Part shown: piece by piece, positions 44,059 to 52,670 of the stretch
Layout: each line of letters begins with the position of its first letter
Numbering within the stretch: position 1 is the first letter of the stretch
Assembly: GCA_965231765.1 (NCBI GenBank)
Contig: OZ246887.1
Span: 3,534,001 to 3,598,000 of the forward strand
DNA length: 64,000 nt
Reading direction: 5' to 3'
DNA from: JAAXHF01 sp963665955
Lineage (GTDB): Bacteria > Desulfobacterota > Binatia > Bin18
The notes under the pieces: model-generated
The model's input: the letters and a program-made list of their open reading frames with translations, nothing else
What the model was told of the DNA's origin: nothing
Databases searched by the model: none
Position numbers and translations under genes: made by a program

Positions 44059-45165
44059 ATGTCAGAAGCCGCTTCCCTACACGCCCAGCGGATTGAAACG
44101 CAAGAAGAAGATGTCATCGAAGATCTCTTTGCGCGTGGTTTGACTGATGGCCTCCCGGTCGTGCCACCAACGGAAGAGCGTGTGCAGCGCATGCTGGCAG
44201 CAGTTGATCGTGACCCACAAGAAGTCTTGGGTGCGGTTGGACCCAATTATGGACCAGCCAGCGTCGAAAAAGTTGCTATTAATGCAGTGATGGCTGGCTG
44301 CCATTCAAGCTACTTCCCCGTTGTCGTTGCTGCCGTTGAAGCCATCTGTGAAGAGCAGTTTGCCCTGCACGCGATTAATGTCACGACCTTCTCAGCCACT
44401 CCATTAACAATTATTAATGGCCCCATCCGTCGAGAGATTGGGGTCAACTGTGGTCACAATGCCCTTGGCCACGGCTTTCGAGCGAATGCGACCATTGGAC
44501 GGGCGATTCGTCTGATTATTTTGAATATCGGCGGAGCCAAACCACAAGAAATCTGCAAAGCCACGCTCGGACACCCAGCCCAGTTCACCTTCTGTGTCGG
44601 AGAAGACGAAGAAGAGAGTCCGTGGGAGCCACTACACGTTGAACGCGGCTTTCGGCCAGACCAGAGTACGGTGACCCTATTCGGTGGCCATTCGCCTTTT
44701 CAGATCAATGACCACGCGAGTCGGACGGCTGAGCAGCTGGCGCTTTCTCTGGGCTGGACGATGGCCTCGGTCTGGAATCATAAAAATTTCCCCGTCTTTT
44801 CTGATACCGCGCTGATCCTTGGCCCTGAGCATGCCAAGACCTTTGCCCAAGACGGCTGGTCGAAGAGCGACCTGCGCCAGTTTCTGTTTGAAAAGATTCG
44901 GCGTCCTTTTCGTGAACTCAAGCCTGGTGTCAACGGAGGAGAGGGCGCTGGTGTCAGCATGCTTAAAGGCGTCAACGCCCAGACAGAGCCGCCAACGGAC
45001 GACACGCTGTACCCCAAGTTTCCAAAGCTCGACAGCATTCTGATCCTTGTGGCTGGTGGCACGGCCGGGCGCTTTTCGGCAGCAGTGCCTGGACTCGCCC
45101 GAGGCGGCGCTGGCAGTACGATTACGACCAAAGCGATTCAAAGCAATGCCGATTCAAAGTACTAG
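44059..45165 (+). CDS. Conserved protein of unknown function, partner of UGSC selenoprotein
   Basis: 368 residues from ATG 44059, with AAAGGAGGAAG upstream. Soluble; no signal or TM. Notable runs are G-L-P-V-V-P-P-T-E-E-R-V near residue 30, M-A-G-C-H, I-N-G-P-I-R-R-E-I-G-V-N-C-G-H-N-A-L-G-H-G-F-R, and Gly-rich A-G-G-T-A-G-R-F-S-A near the end. I do not recognise a characterised family. It lies 25 bp before the UGSC gene on the same strand, so a joint function is likely; conserved Cys residues could interact with the Sec/Cys centre. Confidence 0.75.
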   Translation: MSEAASLHAQRIETQEEDVIEDLFARGLTDGLPVVPPTEERVQRMLAAVDRDPQEVLGAVGPNYGPASVEKVAINAVMAGCHSSYFPVVVAAVEAICEEQFALHAINVTTFSATPLTIINGPIRREIGVNCGHNALGHGFRANATIGRAIRLIILNIGGAKPQEICKATLGHPAQFTFCVGEDEEESPWEPLHVERGFRPDQSTVTLFGGHSPFQINDHASRTAEQLALSLGWTMASVWNHKNFPVFSDTALILGPEHAKTFAQDGWSKSDLRQFLFEKIRRPFRELKPGVNGGEGAGVSMLKGVNAQTEPPTDDTLYPKFPKLDSILILVAGGTAGRFSAAVPGLARGGAGSTITTKAIQSNADSKY

Positions 45166-45190
45166 ATAGAACAGTAAGGAGGTTAGAACG

Positions 45191-45733
45191 ATGGCGTTAT
45201 TACTTGATCCCACCTCTCAGGTGGAACGGACGAAGAAAGACTTTGCTCCTCGGCTTGAGACCTTGGCTGGCAAAACGATTGGCCTGCTCGATATCAACAA
45301 GGCCAAGGGCGAGTTTTTCCTCGATCGTCTCGAAGAAATTCTGCGCGAGCAGTATGGAGTAAAAGAGGTCTTGCGGCGCAGGAAGTTGACTCCAGGGCGG
45401 ACTGTTCCTGTTGATGTCAAAAAGGAATTGGAAGAAAAGTGCGATGCGGTGATTGAAGCCCTCAGCGATTGAGGCGGCTGCATTTCGTGCAGTTCGCACG
45501 ATGTTGTTGGTTTTGAAGAAAAAGGCATCCCGACCGCAAATGTGACCACGACTGAGTTTCTGACTGCTGCCCATGCCCAGTGTACAGCACTCGGCATGCC
45601 GCAGTACGAGCCGATTCTGGTTCCCCATCCCATTCAGCCCAAACTGCCGGACGAAGTCCGGGGGCTGGTTGATCAGGTTATGGACCAGATTGTAGCCAAG
45701 CTCTTGAAGCAGCAAGCACAACAAGCCGCCTGA
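45191..45733 (+). CDS. UGSC-family selenoprotein with in-frame TGA (UGGC variant)
   Basis: 180 residues when TGA 45470-45472 is read as Sec94. Codons give E-A-L-S-D-TGA-G-G-C-I-S-C-S-S-H-D-V-V-G-F, the position of the U-G-S-C motif after which this family is named; here the third residue is Gly. Coding similarity continues on both sides in one frame: L-A-G-K-T-I-G-L-L-D-I-N-K-A-K-G before; K-G-I-P-T-A-N-V-T-T-T-E-F and L-V-P-H-P-I-Q after. A 6-bp stem (TCGTGC 45485-45490 / GCACGA 45496-45501) with loop AGTTC lies 12 nt past TGA, its loop 19 nt from the TGA, as expected for a bacterial SECIS. Role presumed redox; unknown in detail. Confidence 0.9.
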
Positions 45734-45747
45734 TTTGTTCTCAAGTT

Positions 45748-45768
45748 CCCTCTCCCCCAGGGAGAGGG
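45748..45768. repeat. CCCTCTCCC/GGGAGAGGG palindrome after the UGSC gene
   Basis: Nine-bp stem with a 3-nt loop (45748-45756 / 45760-45768), 15 bp past the stop. A related palindrome sits at 57759-57779. It may end transcription of the UGSC operon, but no U-run follows, so I class it as a repeat. The remaining ~240 bp to 46006 hold no gene I can support. Confidence 0.6.
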
Positions 45769-46006
45769 AGAAAACAAGTCTCTACTAAAGAACACGTTCG
45801 ACCACAGGTGTCTGTCGGCTCCTCGGGAAAACTGAACGGCAGCGTCGTATGGTGGGTCGTCAGCTCAGGGATATGGCAGCCGGCACGGCCCGCCTGGTGG
45901 AAGAGTTCCTCGCCCCCGCATGGTCGCCATTCTCCTGCTCTGGTCGGGCCGTTCCATGCTGATCGGTAAGGAAGGCTACACCATCGACGCGAGGGAGGAT
46001 TGCACG

Positions 46007-46912
46007 ATGAATACGACTGTTATCGCCACTGGTTTGGCATTTCCTGAGGGACCTGTGTGTGATCGTGATGGAACGCTGTATGTCACCGAGATCGCAGGAG
46101 GGCGAGTACGAAAGATTGCGCCGGATGGCACGCTGTCCATCTTTACCCAGCTAGGTGGCGGTCCAAATGGGGCTGCTCGAGGTCCGGACGGGGCGCTGTA
46201 TGTCACCAATAACGGAGGTTTCTCGTGGCGCAAGGGGCTCCCGATTGGTCCGGCTCAGGACTATGAAATCGGCCGGATTGAGCGGATTGATCAGGCCGGA
46301 CATGTCCAGTGTCTGTATACTGAATGTGAGGGTGTAGATCTGAGTGCTCCGAACGATCTGGTTTTTGATGCTCAGGGAAATTTTTATTTCACTGACCCGA
46401 TTCACCGTACCCCTGGTGTGCATGAGCCCCTCAACACACCAACCAAACGGCGCGGCAGTGTTTATTATGCGGGTCCTGATGGCAGTTTTATTCGTCGGGT
46501 GGCCAGCCCACTTCAGCATCCAAACGGCATTGGTATTACGCCAGATGGGAAGACTCTCCTGGTTGCGGAAACCTTTGCCAGTGCGGTGTGTGCCTTTCCT
46601 ATTTTGGGACCTGGGGAGTTGGGTGACAGGCAGCCGTTTGGCAGCCTGCCCGAGGGCTATCATCCTGACGGGTTTTGTCTTGATGAAGAAGGCTATGTAT
46701 TGGTGTGCGGCGTGCTGGGCGGAGGGATCGTCGTCTTTGATCCGCAGGGCAAACAGGTCGAAGTAATTGCCTGCGATGATAAAGTCGTCACCAACGTCGC
46801 GTTTGGCGGACCAGAGTATACGACGCTGTATATCACCGAGTCGGGATTAGGGCGGGTGGTGACGCGAGAGTGGCCTCGGCGGGGGCTCGTATTATTTCCT
46901 GAGCGAAGATAA
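46007..46912 (+). CDS. SMP-30/gluconolactonase-like six-bladed propeller protein
   Basis: 301 residues from ATG 46007 (GAGGGAGGA upstream). F-P-E-G-P-V near the N-terminus holds the metal-binding Glu; A-P-N-D-L-V-F-D and H-P-N-G-I-G-I hold the Asn/Asp metal ligands typical of lactonases. Blades repeat D-G-T-L-Y-V-T patterns. Likely a lactonase or sugar-acid hydrolase; substrate unknown. Confidence 0.88.
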   Translation: MNTTVIATGLAFPEGPVCDRDGTLYVTEIAGGRVRKIAPDGTLSIFTQLGGGPNGAARGPDGALYVTNNGGFSWRKGLPIGPAQDYEIGRIERIDQAGHVQCLYTECEGVDLSAPNDLVFDAQGNFYFTDPIHRTPGVHEPLNTPTKRRGSVYYAGPDGSFIRRVASPLQHPNGIGITPDGKTLLVAETFASAVCAFPILGPGELGDRQPFGSLPEGYHPDGFCLDEEGYVLVCGVLGGGIVVFDPQGKQVEVIACDDKVVTNVAFGGPEYTTLYITESGLGRVVTREWPRRGLVLFPERR

Positions 46913-46923
46913 AAGATCCCTCT

Positions 46924-46955
46924 CATCTGCTCATATGCTCATTTGCTCATCTGCT
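46924..46955. repeat. Four tandem 8-bp repeats CATNTGCT
   Basis: CATCTGCT, CATATGCT, CATTTGCT, CATCTGCT directly after the SMP-30 gene; no known function. Confidence 0.8.
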
Positions 46956-47065
46956 TTTCCGTAGGGTGCATAAGATACAGCCTACGGTTTTTTCCCAACT
47001 AAGCGGAGCAAAGACGCCCCACCGAGGCGTCTCTACGACACAGGTTTGTCGTTCGTGTCCAGTCC

Positions 47066-47467
47066 TTAGCCACGTATCTTTTTCATTTCCGCCGTGAGTG
47101 GGGCCATAGTCTTGGCATCAAAATAATCGTGCCAGCGGCTAATTTTGCCCGCGCTATTGAACTCGAACATTCCAATGACGGGCAGGTCAACTTTGACACT
47201 GCCAATCGCCCAGGTTTCCAGGCGTTCGTTCATAACAATATTGCCAGACGACGTGGTGTGCTTGATATCCATCTTCTCCAGAAGATTATTGTCACCTTCA
47301 ACAAAGCCGTCTAAGACCTGGCGGACACCCGCATGCCCATTCACTGGTTCCCAGGGCATATTATGATAATCCACATCCTCAGACAGGTATTGCACGCTTT
47401 TGCCCAGATCAGCATCTCCTAAGGAATTACAGAAATCCGTTGCTTTCTTTTCGTTCTCGGCACTCAT
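47066..47467 (-). CDS. SnoaL/limonene-epoxide-hydrolase-like protein (NTF2 fold)
   Basis: 133 residues from ATG 47467. Y-H-N-M-P-W-E-P-V-N-G and the later W-A-I-G-S-V-K-V-D-L-P-V-I-G-M-F and R-W-H-D-Y-F-D are limonene-epoxide-hydrolase family features, with Asp/Arg residues of the active site plausible. Substrate unknown. Downstream of the LLM oxidoreductase on the same strand. Confidence 0.85.
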   Translation of the reverse strand: MSAENEKKATDFCNSLGDADLGKSVQYLSEDVDYHNMPWEPVNGHAGVRQVLDGFVEGDNNLLEKMDIKHTTSSGNIVMNERLETWAIGSVKVDLPVIGMFEFNSAGKISRWHDYFDAKTMAPLTAEMKKIRG

Positions 47468-47620
47468 AGGTTCTCCCTTTACGGTGTATTGTTTCCTCCC
47501 TACCACATGGGTAGAGATGTTGCGAGGTTGGCATCTTTTCCCTTGTCTTTTTACGGGGATCACTTTGGCGTGGGGTATCACCCCCGCGCCAGGACCTGAG
47601 ATAGGAGTGCCGTCTTATAT

Positions 47621-48502
47621 CTATCGAAATTCCCGAACCAACTTTGCCCCTTGCTCCAAGATGTGCCACTGGTCGTCTGGCTGGCCTGGCTCAATCAGGA
47701 AAACAATGCGCTTGAAGCCCAGGTCAAGCAGCTCATGAATCCGTTTGATCGCATCAGGGGCAGCCTGTTCGTAGGCAGTTAAGACCCAGGTGATGACACT
47801 CAGGTCAAACTCGTCCATGGAGCGTCCCATTCGGTCTGCTTCGGTGCGGATAGCTTCCAGGCCACTGGATATGGCGCTCAGCCCGTCTATGCCATCGACC
47901 GGAATCCAGCCATCACAATATTCAACAATGCGTTTGGGTGACCACTTGGAACTTGCGCCCATCAGGACTGGTGGCCCTCCGGCTTGAAGCGGCTTGGGCC
48001 AGGACCACAGCGGATCAAAGTTCACAAATTGGCCGTGGAACTCAGCGATCTCTTTGGTCCAGATCTCTCTCATTGCCAGGATGCTCTCGCGGGTGACTTT
48101 CCAGCGGTCTTTAAATGCTACGCCGTGATCGGCCATTTCTTCGGCATTCCAGCCAGCGCCGATACCAAATAAAAACCGCCCATTGGCCACCCGATCCGCA
48201 CATGCAACTTGCTTGGCCAAAGTAATCGGGTTGTGTTCCGGCACCAAGCAGACTGAGGTGCCAACCTTGAGAGTTGTGGTGACGGCTGCCGCAGCACTCA
48301 GGCCAACAAACGGATCGAAGAACTCTTTGTAATATTGTGGCAACGCACCACCGCCAGGAAACTGGCTCTCACGACTGGTTGGGATATGGCTATGTTCTCC
48401 AAAAAAGAGCGATTCAAACCCATTGTCTTCCATCCAGCGGGCAAAATCGACCGGCTGGATGGTGTAATGCGTCGGGATCGTGACGATTCCAAAATCGGCC
48501 AT
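47621..48502 (-). CDS. LLM-class (luciferase-like, F420-dependent type) oxidoreductase
   Basis: 293 residues, TIM-barrel flavin or F420 enzyme. F-F-G-E-H-S-H-I-P, V-P-E-H-N-P-I-T-L-A-K and F-L-F-G-I-G-A-G-W-N are strong family marks. The subgroup resembles TIGR03619-type F420 proteins. Cofactor (FMN or F420) cannot be proved here. Confidence 0.9.
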   Translation of the reverse strand: MADFGIVTIPTHYTIQPVDFARWMEDNGFESLFFGEHSHIPTSRESQFPGGGALPQYYKEFFDPFVGLSAAAAVTTTLKVGTSVCLVPEHNPITLAKQVACADRVANGRFLFGIGAGWNAEEMADHGVAFKDRWKVTRESILAMREIWTKEIAEFHGQFVNFDPLWSWPKPLQAGGPPVLMGASSKWSPKRIVEYCDGWIPVDGIDGLSAISSGLEAIRTEADRMGRSMDEFDLSVITWVLTAYEQAAPDAIKRIHELLDLGFKRIVFLIEPGQPDDQWHILEQGAKLVREFR

Positions 48503-48543
48503 ACATATTCCCTCCTCTTATGGCTGCGTGCTCTCTCGCTGAT

Positions 48544-49362
48544 TCACACACAGAGCATATCTAGATACGCGATACGTGGTCTCTTCTTCAAGTCTTCCAG
48601 GTAGGTATCAATATTGTGTTCTCTGCCCAGCTGCGCATCGATCATGCCCAGAGGATCGAATGTCCCGCCAATTTCTATCTGATGGCCATCAATGCAACAC
48701 CGGATGCCCGTATGCTTATACGTCCCAGGCATCAGGGTATAGGGTGGAAACGCATATGGTACGATGTCTTTTCTGCGTTCGACACGGTAATGGGTTGGTT
48801 CGTAGTGTTCACCAAAAGTCCGGTCGCCAACCCGTGGGGCGCCATAGGTGTAGACCCGAGGGAGTATGTGGTGCCGTACATACATCTCTTGAGCCGCCAA
48901 GACCGCCAGGGCTCCACCCATACTGTGACCGGTGAACCAGATGCGCTGGTGTCTGTTGCTACGCTTGGGTTGCTCGTCTTGCGGATTCTGCACAGCGTAC
49001 ACATTCTGTAGGCCGTGCAGAATGGTCGGCAGCAGACCACTGACGATTGGCAGCGTATGGGCAAAGCCACGATGAATAGACCCGGGTATGCCTGCATGCG
49101 AGGTGAGACCTGCGGCCAAGTCGGTGAAGATCGCTTCCGCGAGTTGCAACGGCTCACCGCCTTTGTTCAAGAACGGAGTGCCGCGAAACGCGACCACAAT
49201 AGTCTCCCCAAAGCGGCCAGCAAAACCTGCCACGACGCCTTCCTCAAAGGGAATGATTTGGTCCAAACCCAGTTGGGCTTGAGCCGTCTGCACGCTGTCA
49301 GGATACGCCGCACGGGACGCCTGGGCGAGGATGTACGCGGTCTCGAGATCAAAACGGTCCAT
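48544..49362 (-). CDS. Lipase, class 3 family
   Basis: 272 residues. F-T-G-H-S-M-G-G-A-L-A is the nucleophile elbow; V-V-A-F-R-G-T precedes as the oxyanion strand; Y-T-Y-G-A-P-R-V-G follows. The catalytic Asp/His lie in V-E-R-R-K-D-I-V-P and later. No clear signal peptide, so probably intracellular. Divergent from the 49472 gene. Confidence 0.9.
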   Translation of the reverse strand: MDRFDLETAYILAQASRAAYPDSVQTAQAQLGLDQIIPFEEGVVAGFAGRFGETIVVAFRGTPFLNKGGEPLQLAEAIFTDLAAGLTSHAGIPGSIHRGFAHTLPIVSGLLPTILHGLQNVYAVQNPQDEQPKRSNRHQRIWFTGHSMGGALAVLAAQEMYVRHHILPRVYTYGAPRVGDRTFGEHYEPTHYRVERRKDIVPYAFPPYTLMPGTYKHTGIRCCIDGHQIEIGGTFDPLGMIDAQLGREHNIDTYLEDLKKRPRIAYLDMLCV

Positions 49363-49471
49363 GGCTTGTAGTAAACCATGTTCTGTGTTGAGCGGCCAGA
49401 GGACACTGGTGAGACCCCACCTGTCCTCATAGCCGCTAACCGCTGTCGCAAAAAAATGCTATGAAAAAAGT

Positions 49472-49759
49472 ATGGATGGAGTAGAAAAAGTTTTCCCGAT
49501 TGAGACGCCGCTATTCCGTCGGGCAGCCCAGTTTTGGTATGAATTGGAGAATGAGAAGAATCAGCTGTCTGATTTGATTGCGTCGCCCGATTCCCACTCG
49601 CATGCCGAAGCCGTTATTCAGGAAGCCTGCAAGCTGGCCGAAGTGTATGTGTGTTCGCCGGTCGCTTTAACCCGGCCAACCAGGAGTGCGCTGGCACGCG
49701 GTGATACCCGAGACCCGCTCGTTATTCTGCGCGAAAAAGCTGAGCATATTTTTGCTTAA
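49472..49759 (+). CDS. Small hypothetical protein
   Basis: 95 residues, soluble, helical. No family recognised. It is 29 bp before a barrel gene on the same strand and in the gap after the divergent lipase. Coding is supported only by good open frame and composition; no ribosome site is striking. Confidence 0.5.
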   Translation: MDGVEKVFPIETPLFRRAAQFWYELENEKNQLSDLIASPDSHSHAEAVIQEACKLAEVYVCSPVALTRPTRSALARGDTRDPLVILREKAEHIFA

Positions 49760-49788
49760 ACTGTGCGTTCACAAGGAAGGAGTTCCTA

Positions 49789-50607
49789 TTGAAAAGGACA
49801 GCCCAGATGGTGAAGCGGCAGCTTCGGGTGACTTTTTTGGTCGTCGCGGCAATATCTTTACTCTTCGGGGCCGTGGCCCAGGCGAACGACGTCTACGTGC
49901 GGGCCGGGGCCGGTCTCGATTGGTCGGGGGGAACGCGATTCAAGGACAAGGACTGTGCGAACCACGCACCGCCGGCCATATATGCCTTGTATGGCTGCGG
50001 AGCGGGTATCGACGGAGCGCCCTTGAGCACGCGCGGCGATTTCGGCGCGCCGGCCGGCTTCGAACTCGGTCTCGGCCACGCTGTAACGCCCGCCTTGCGG
50101 ATCGAGACTCTCTTTCAATACCGTCCAAGATTTTCCCTCAAGGGCCGCGCCAACTTTGTGCAAACCACAGGCCAGCAGAGGGTCTCGGCGACGTTGTCTT
50201 CCCTGTCTGGCATGCTTGCCGCCTATGTGGATCTCCCACAGCTCGGCCTGCCACGGCTCGGGCCGTTCAGCCCGTTCATCGGCGGCGGCGTGGGTGCCTC
50301 GTATATCGATATCGGCAAAACCCGCATGAAGTTCCCGAGAACGAGGACTATCGTTCCGAGCCGACACCAGGTCAATTTCGCCTGGATGCTGACGGCGGGT
50401 GTCGGTACATCGCTGACCGATGCACTGACGCTTGATCTCGCTTATCGCTATACGGATTCCGGCGCTGTCGAGACCGGCGAGGGAATCGCGAGGGTTGTCA
50501 ATCAGGCCGGAGACGTCTTGGTTCCTCTTAATGTCGGTCGAACGCGGGCCCATCTGTCGAGCCACGGGTTTTGGGTATCCCTGCGCTACGCATTCTACAC
50601 GCTGTAG
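49789..50607 (+). CDS. Outer-membrane beta-barrel protein
   Basis: 272 residues; TTG 49789 with AAGGAGTTCC upstream starts a signal peptide (L-L-F-G-A-V-A-Q-A). Alternating strands (V-Y-V-R-A-G-A-G-L; F-I-G-G-G-V-G-A-S-Y; L-D-L-A-Y-R-Y-T) and a final W-V-S-L-R-Y-A-F resemble OmpW/Opa-type small barrels. Base composition is richer in GC than its neighbours, which may mark a transferred gene. Confidence 0.75.
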   Translation: MKRTAQMVKRQLRVTFLVVAAISLLFGAVAQANDVYVRAGAGLDWSGGTRFKDKDCANHAPPAIYALYGCGAGIDGAPLSTRGDFGAPAGFELGLGHAVTPALRIETLFQYRPRFSLKGRANFVQTTGQQRVSATLSSLSGMLAAYVDLPQLGLPRLGPFSPFIGGGVGASYIDIGKTRMKFPRTRTIVPSRHQVNFAWMLTAGVGTSLTDALTLDLAYRYTDSGAVETGEGIARVVNQAGDVLVPLNVGRTRAHLSSHGFWVSLRYAFYTL

Positions 50608-50755
50608 GTCGGCCTGCTTGTCCTGAAAGGCCCCGAGAGGCTATCGTCTGTTGATCGTACAGACTGACGGAAAAATTTCCTGCGCGTTTTGAGCCTCCAA
50701 TCCGGCAGGGTGCGCAAACCGAGACCGCTTCTATTGAGCCACAGGATGGAGCGAG

Positions 50756-51691
50756 TCAAAACTCACCATCCGTATGCACTGAAAGTTCTAAACCGGCTAA
50801 CAGTTTCTCAAAATGGGTCAGATCGGCCGGCAGCATGACGTCGGTTTCTGGACTGGCCAAATAGCCAAGATTCGTGATGTATTTTCCGGCCATGTCGAGC
50901 CGGATGGCCTGGGCGCCGCCGTCCTCAATGACGGCTGCACCAATCTTTTCAATCGACTCAGCGGTTACCGCTGCTACGGCGAGAATCTCAGAGGCTTTCC
51001 CCTCGGCTTCATTAATGGTTTTTTGCATCTCGCCTTCTGACAGGTTAATCATCTCGAGCTTGCGGCCCTCAGAGGTGTTGATACGACTTTGTTTGTCTCC
51101 CTCGGACTTGGCGAAGATGGCTCGCCGCTCGCGCTCGGCATTGACCTGCTTTTCCATTGCTTCCTGGACGGTCATGGGCGGCCGAATATTCTTGATTTCG
51201 TAGCGGTGGACCATAATCCCCCACGTTTCTCCGGCTCGGGAGAGCGTGTCCACGACCTTGGCACTGATAGTATCGCGTTCCTCAAAAGTTCGATCCAACT
51301 CCAGCGTGCCAATCACAGACCGGGTGGTTGTCTGAGCAAGCTGGGTGGCGGCAAAGCGGTAGTCTGTCACACCATAGGTGGCTTTGACTGGATCGACGAC
51401 TGAAATGTAAATCACCCCATCCACCTCGACTTTGACTTCGTCTTTTGAGAAACACTCTTGGGGCGGAACATCGATAGTTTCTTCTCGTAGGTCCTGCATC
51501 TCTGTCACCTTGTCGATAAAAGGCAGCAGCAGGTGAAAGCCGGGTCCGAGAGTGGCATGGTATTTTCCCAGCCGCTCGACAATCAAGGCCGTCCGGGTTG
51601 AAACGATCCAGACGGATTGAATGAACTTGCTGACGACGATCAAGAGGAGCGTGCCCCACACCACAAAATTGAAGATTTGAAACATGTCCAT
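50756..51691 (-). CDS. SPFH/Band-7 membrane protein 2 (paraslipin-like)
   Basis: 311 residues: an N-terminal membrane anchor (V-W-G-T-L-L-L-I-V-V-S-K-F), then the Band 7 domain (L-G-K-Y-H-A-T-L-G-P-G) and a coiled C-terminus with E-R-E-R-R-A. Last gene of an nfeD-SPFH-SPFH operon, 3 bp after the first SPFH gene. Such proteins organise membrane microdomains with NfeD. Confidence 0.9.
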   Translation of the reverse strand: MDMFQIFNFVVWGTLLLIVVSKFIQSVWIVSTRTALIVERLGKYHATLGPGFHLLLPFIDKVTEMQDLREETIDVPPQECFSKDEVKVEVDGVIYISVVDPVKATYGVTDYRFAATQLAQTTTRSVIGTLELDRTFEERDTISAKVVDTLSRAGETWGIMVHRYEIKNIRPPMTVQEAMEKQVNAERERRAIFAKSEGDKQSRINTSEGRKLEMINLSEGEMQKTINEAEGKASEILAVAAVTAESIEKIGAAVIEDGGAQAIRLDMAGKYITNLGYLASPETDVMLPADLTHFEKLLAGLELSVHTDGEF

Positions 51692-51694
51692 GTT

Positions 51695-52639
51695 TTACTC
51701 CCCCTCTTTCCGGCGTGAGCGGTGGCCGCTGTTTGTGCCGTCCGTTATGCTCTGTGACACACTTTCGAAGATACCTTTGAGATTGGCTAACTCAACCGGT
51801 AGGACCGATACTTTGGCGGTTTGAATCACCCGGCCCAGATGCTCGATAAATTGCTCGACTAGCTTCATTTTGACAGCCAGCTCGCCGCCTGGTTTGCGGA
51901 TGGCGGCGCCAACGAGACGGGTGCTCTGTGCCGTTGCTTGGGCCAAAATCGATATTGCTTTAGCCCGGCCCTGAGCTTCATTAATCCGTTTTTGCTTTTC
52001 GCCTTCGGACATATTGATGGCCTCCTGGCGGTGGCCCTCTGAGATCAGGATCTTGGATTCTTTGTCGGCGCTGGCCAGAGTGACCTCAGCCCGCTTTGCC
52101 CGTTCGGCCTCCATCTGCTTCTCCAGCGTATGAATCACCTGAGTGGAGGGCGTGATATTACGGATTTCATAACGCAAGACCTTGATGCCCCACGGCTCTG
52201 AGGCTTTGTCAATTTCACTGACAATGGCTTCATTCAGGCGGTCTCGCTCGGCGTAGGTGGCGCCCAGAGTGAGCTTGCCTATTTCCGAGCGCATCGTTGT
52301 TTGGGCCAGATTGACACTCGCCCGGCTGTAGTCGCCAATGCCATAACTGGCCCGATGGGCGTCCATCACTTTGAGATAGACTAAGCCATCGACCGACACC
52401 TGGATGTTATCGCGAGTGATACAGCTCTGGGCCGCAATATCTAAGACCTGTTCCCGGATCTCCTGCTGGTACGCGATCCGGTCGATGAAGGGAATCACGA
52501 TGTGTAGACCAGGTTCGAGGACGGCCCGAAAGTTGCCCAAGCGTTCTAATAGACAGTGCTGGCGCATGGGCACGATGATGACCACGCGGATGAGAATGTA
52601 CCCAACGACAACAACAAAAATCGTAAATACGGTGAACAT
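51695..52639 (-). CDS. SPFH/Band-7 membrane protein 1
   Basis: 314 residues from ATG 52639. N-terminal TM (F-T-I-F-V-V-V-V-G-Y-I-L-I-R-V-V), Band 7 core (L-G-N-F-R-A-V-L-E-P-G) and coiled-coil rod (M-E-A-E-R-A-K-R-A-E). Paralogue of the downstream gene. Likely forms hetero-oligomers in the membrane. Confidence 0.9.
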   Translation of the reverse strand: MFTVFTIFVVVVGYILIRVVIIVPMRQHCLLERLGNFRAVLEPGLHIVIPFIDRIAYQQEIREQVLDIAAQSCITRDNIQVSVDGLVYLKVMDAHRASYGIGDYSRASVNLAQTTMRSEIGKLTLGATYAERDRLNEAIVSEIDKASEPWGIKVLRYEIRNITPSTQVIHTLEKQMEAERAKRAEVTLASADKESKILISEGHRQEAINMSEGEKQKRINEAQGRAKAISILAQATAQSTRLVGAAIRKPGGELAVKMKLVEQFIEHLGRVIQTAKVSVLPVELANLKGIFESVSQSITDGTNSGHRSRRKEGE

Positions 52640-52670
52640 ACGCCTTTCCCCCTCTTCTTCATCCGTCTCT

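Noticed and set aside
45476..45492. Stem CTGCA/TGCAG directly after the UGSC TGA as SECIS
   Set aside because: Its loop is only about 11 nt from TGA and lacks G at the loop start; the overlapping stem at 45485-45501 fits the bacterial rule better.
46924..46955. Tandem CATNTGCT units as a CRISPR array
   Set aside because: Units are 8 bp and contiguous, with no spacers; no cas genes in the window.
49858..50565. 235-codon antisense ORF opposite the barrel gene at 49.8 kb
   Set aside because: Produced by high GC on the opposite strand; Arg-rich with no motif, while the sense frame has a signal peptide and barrel strands.
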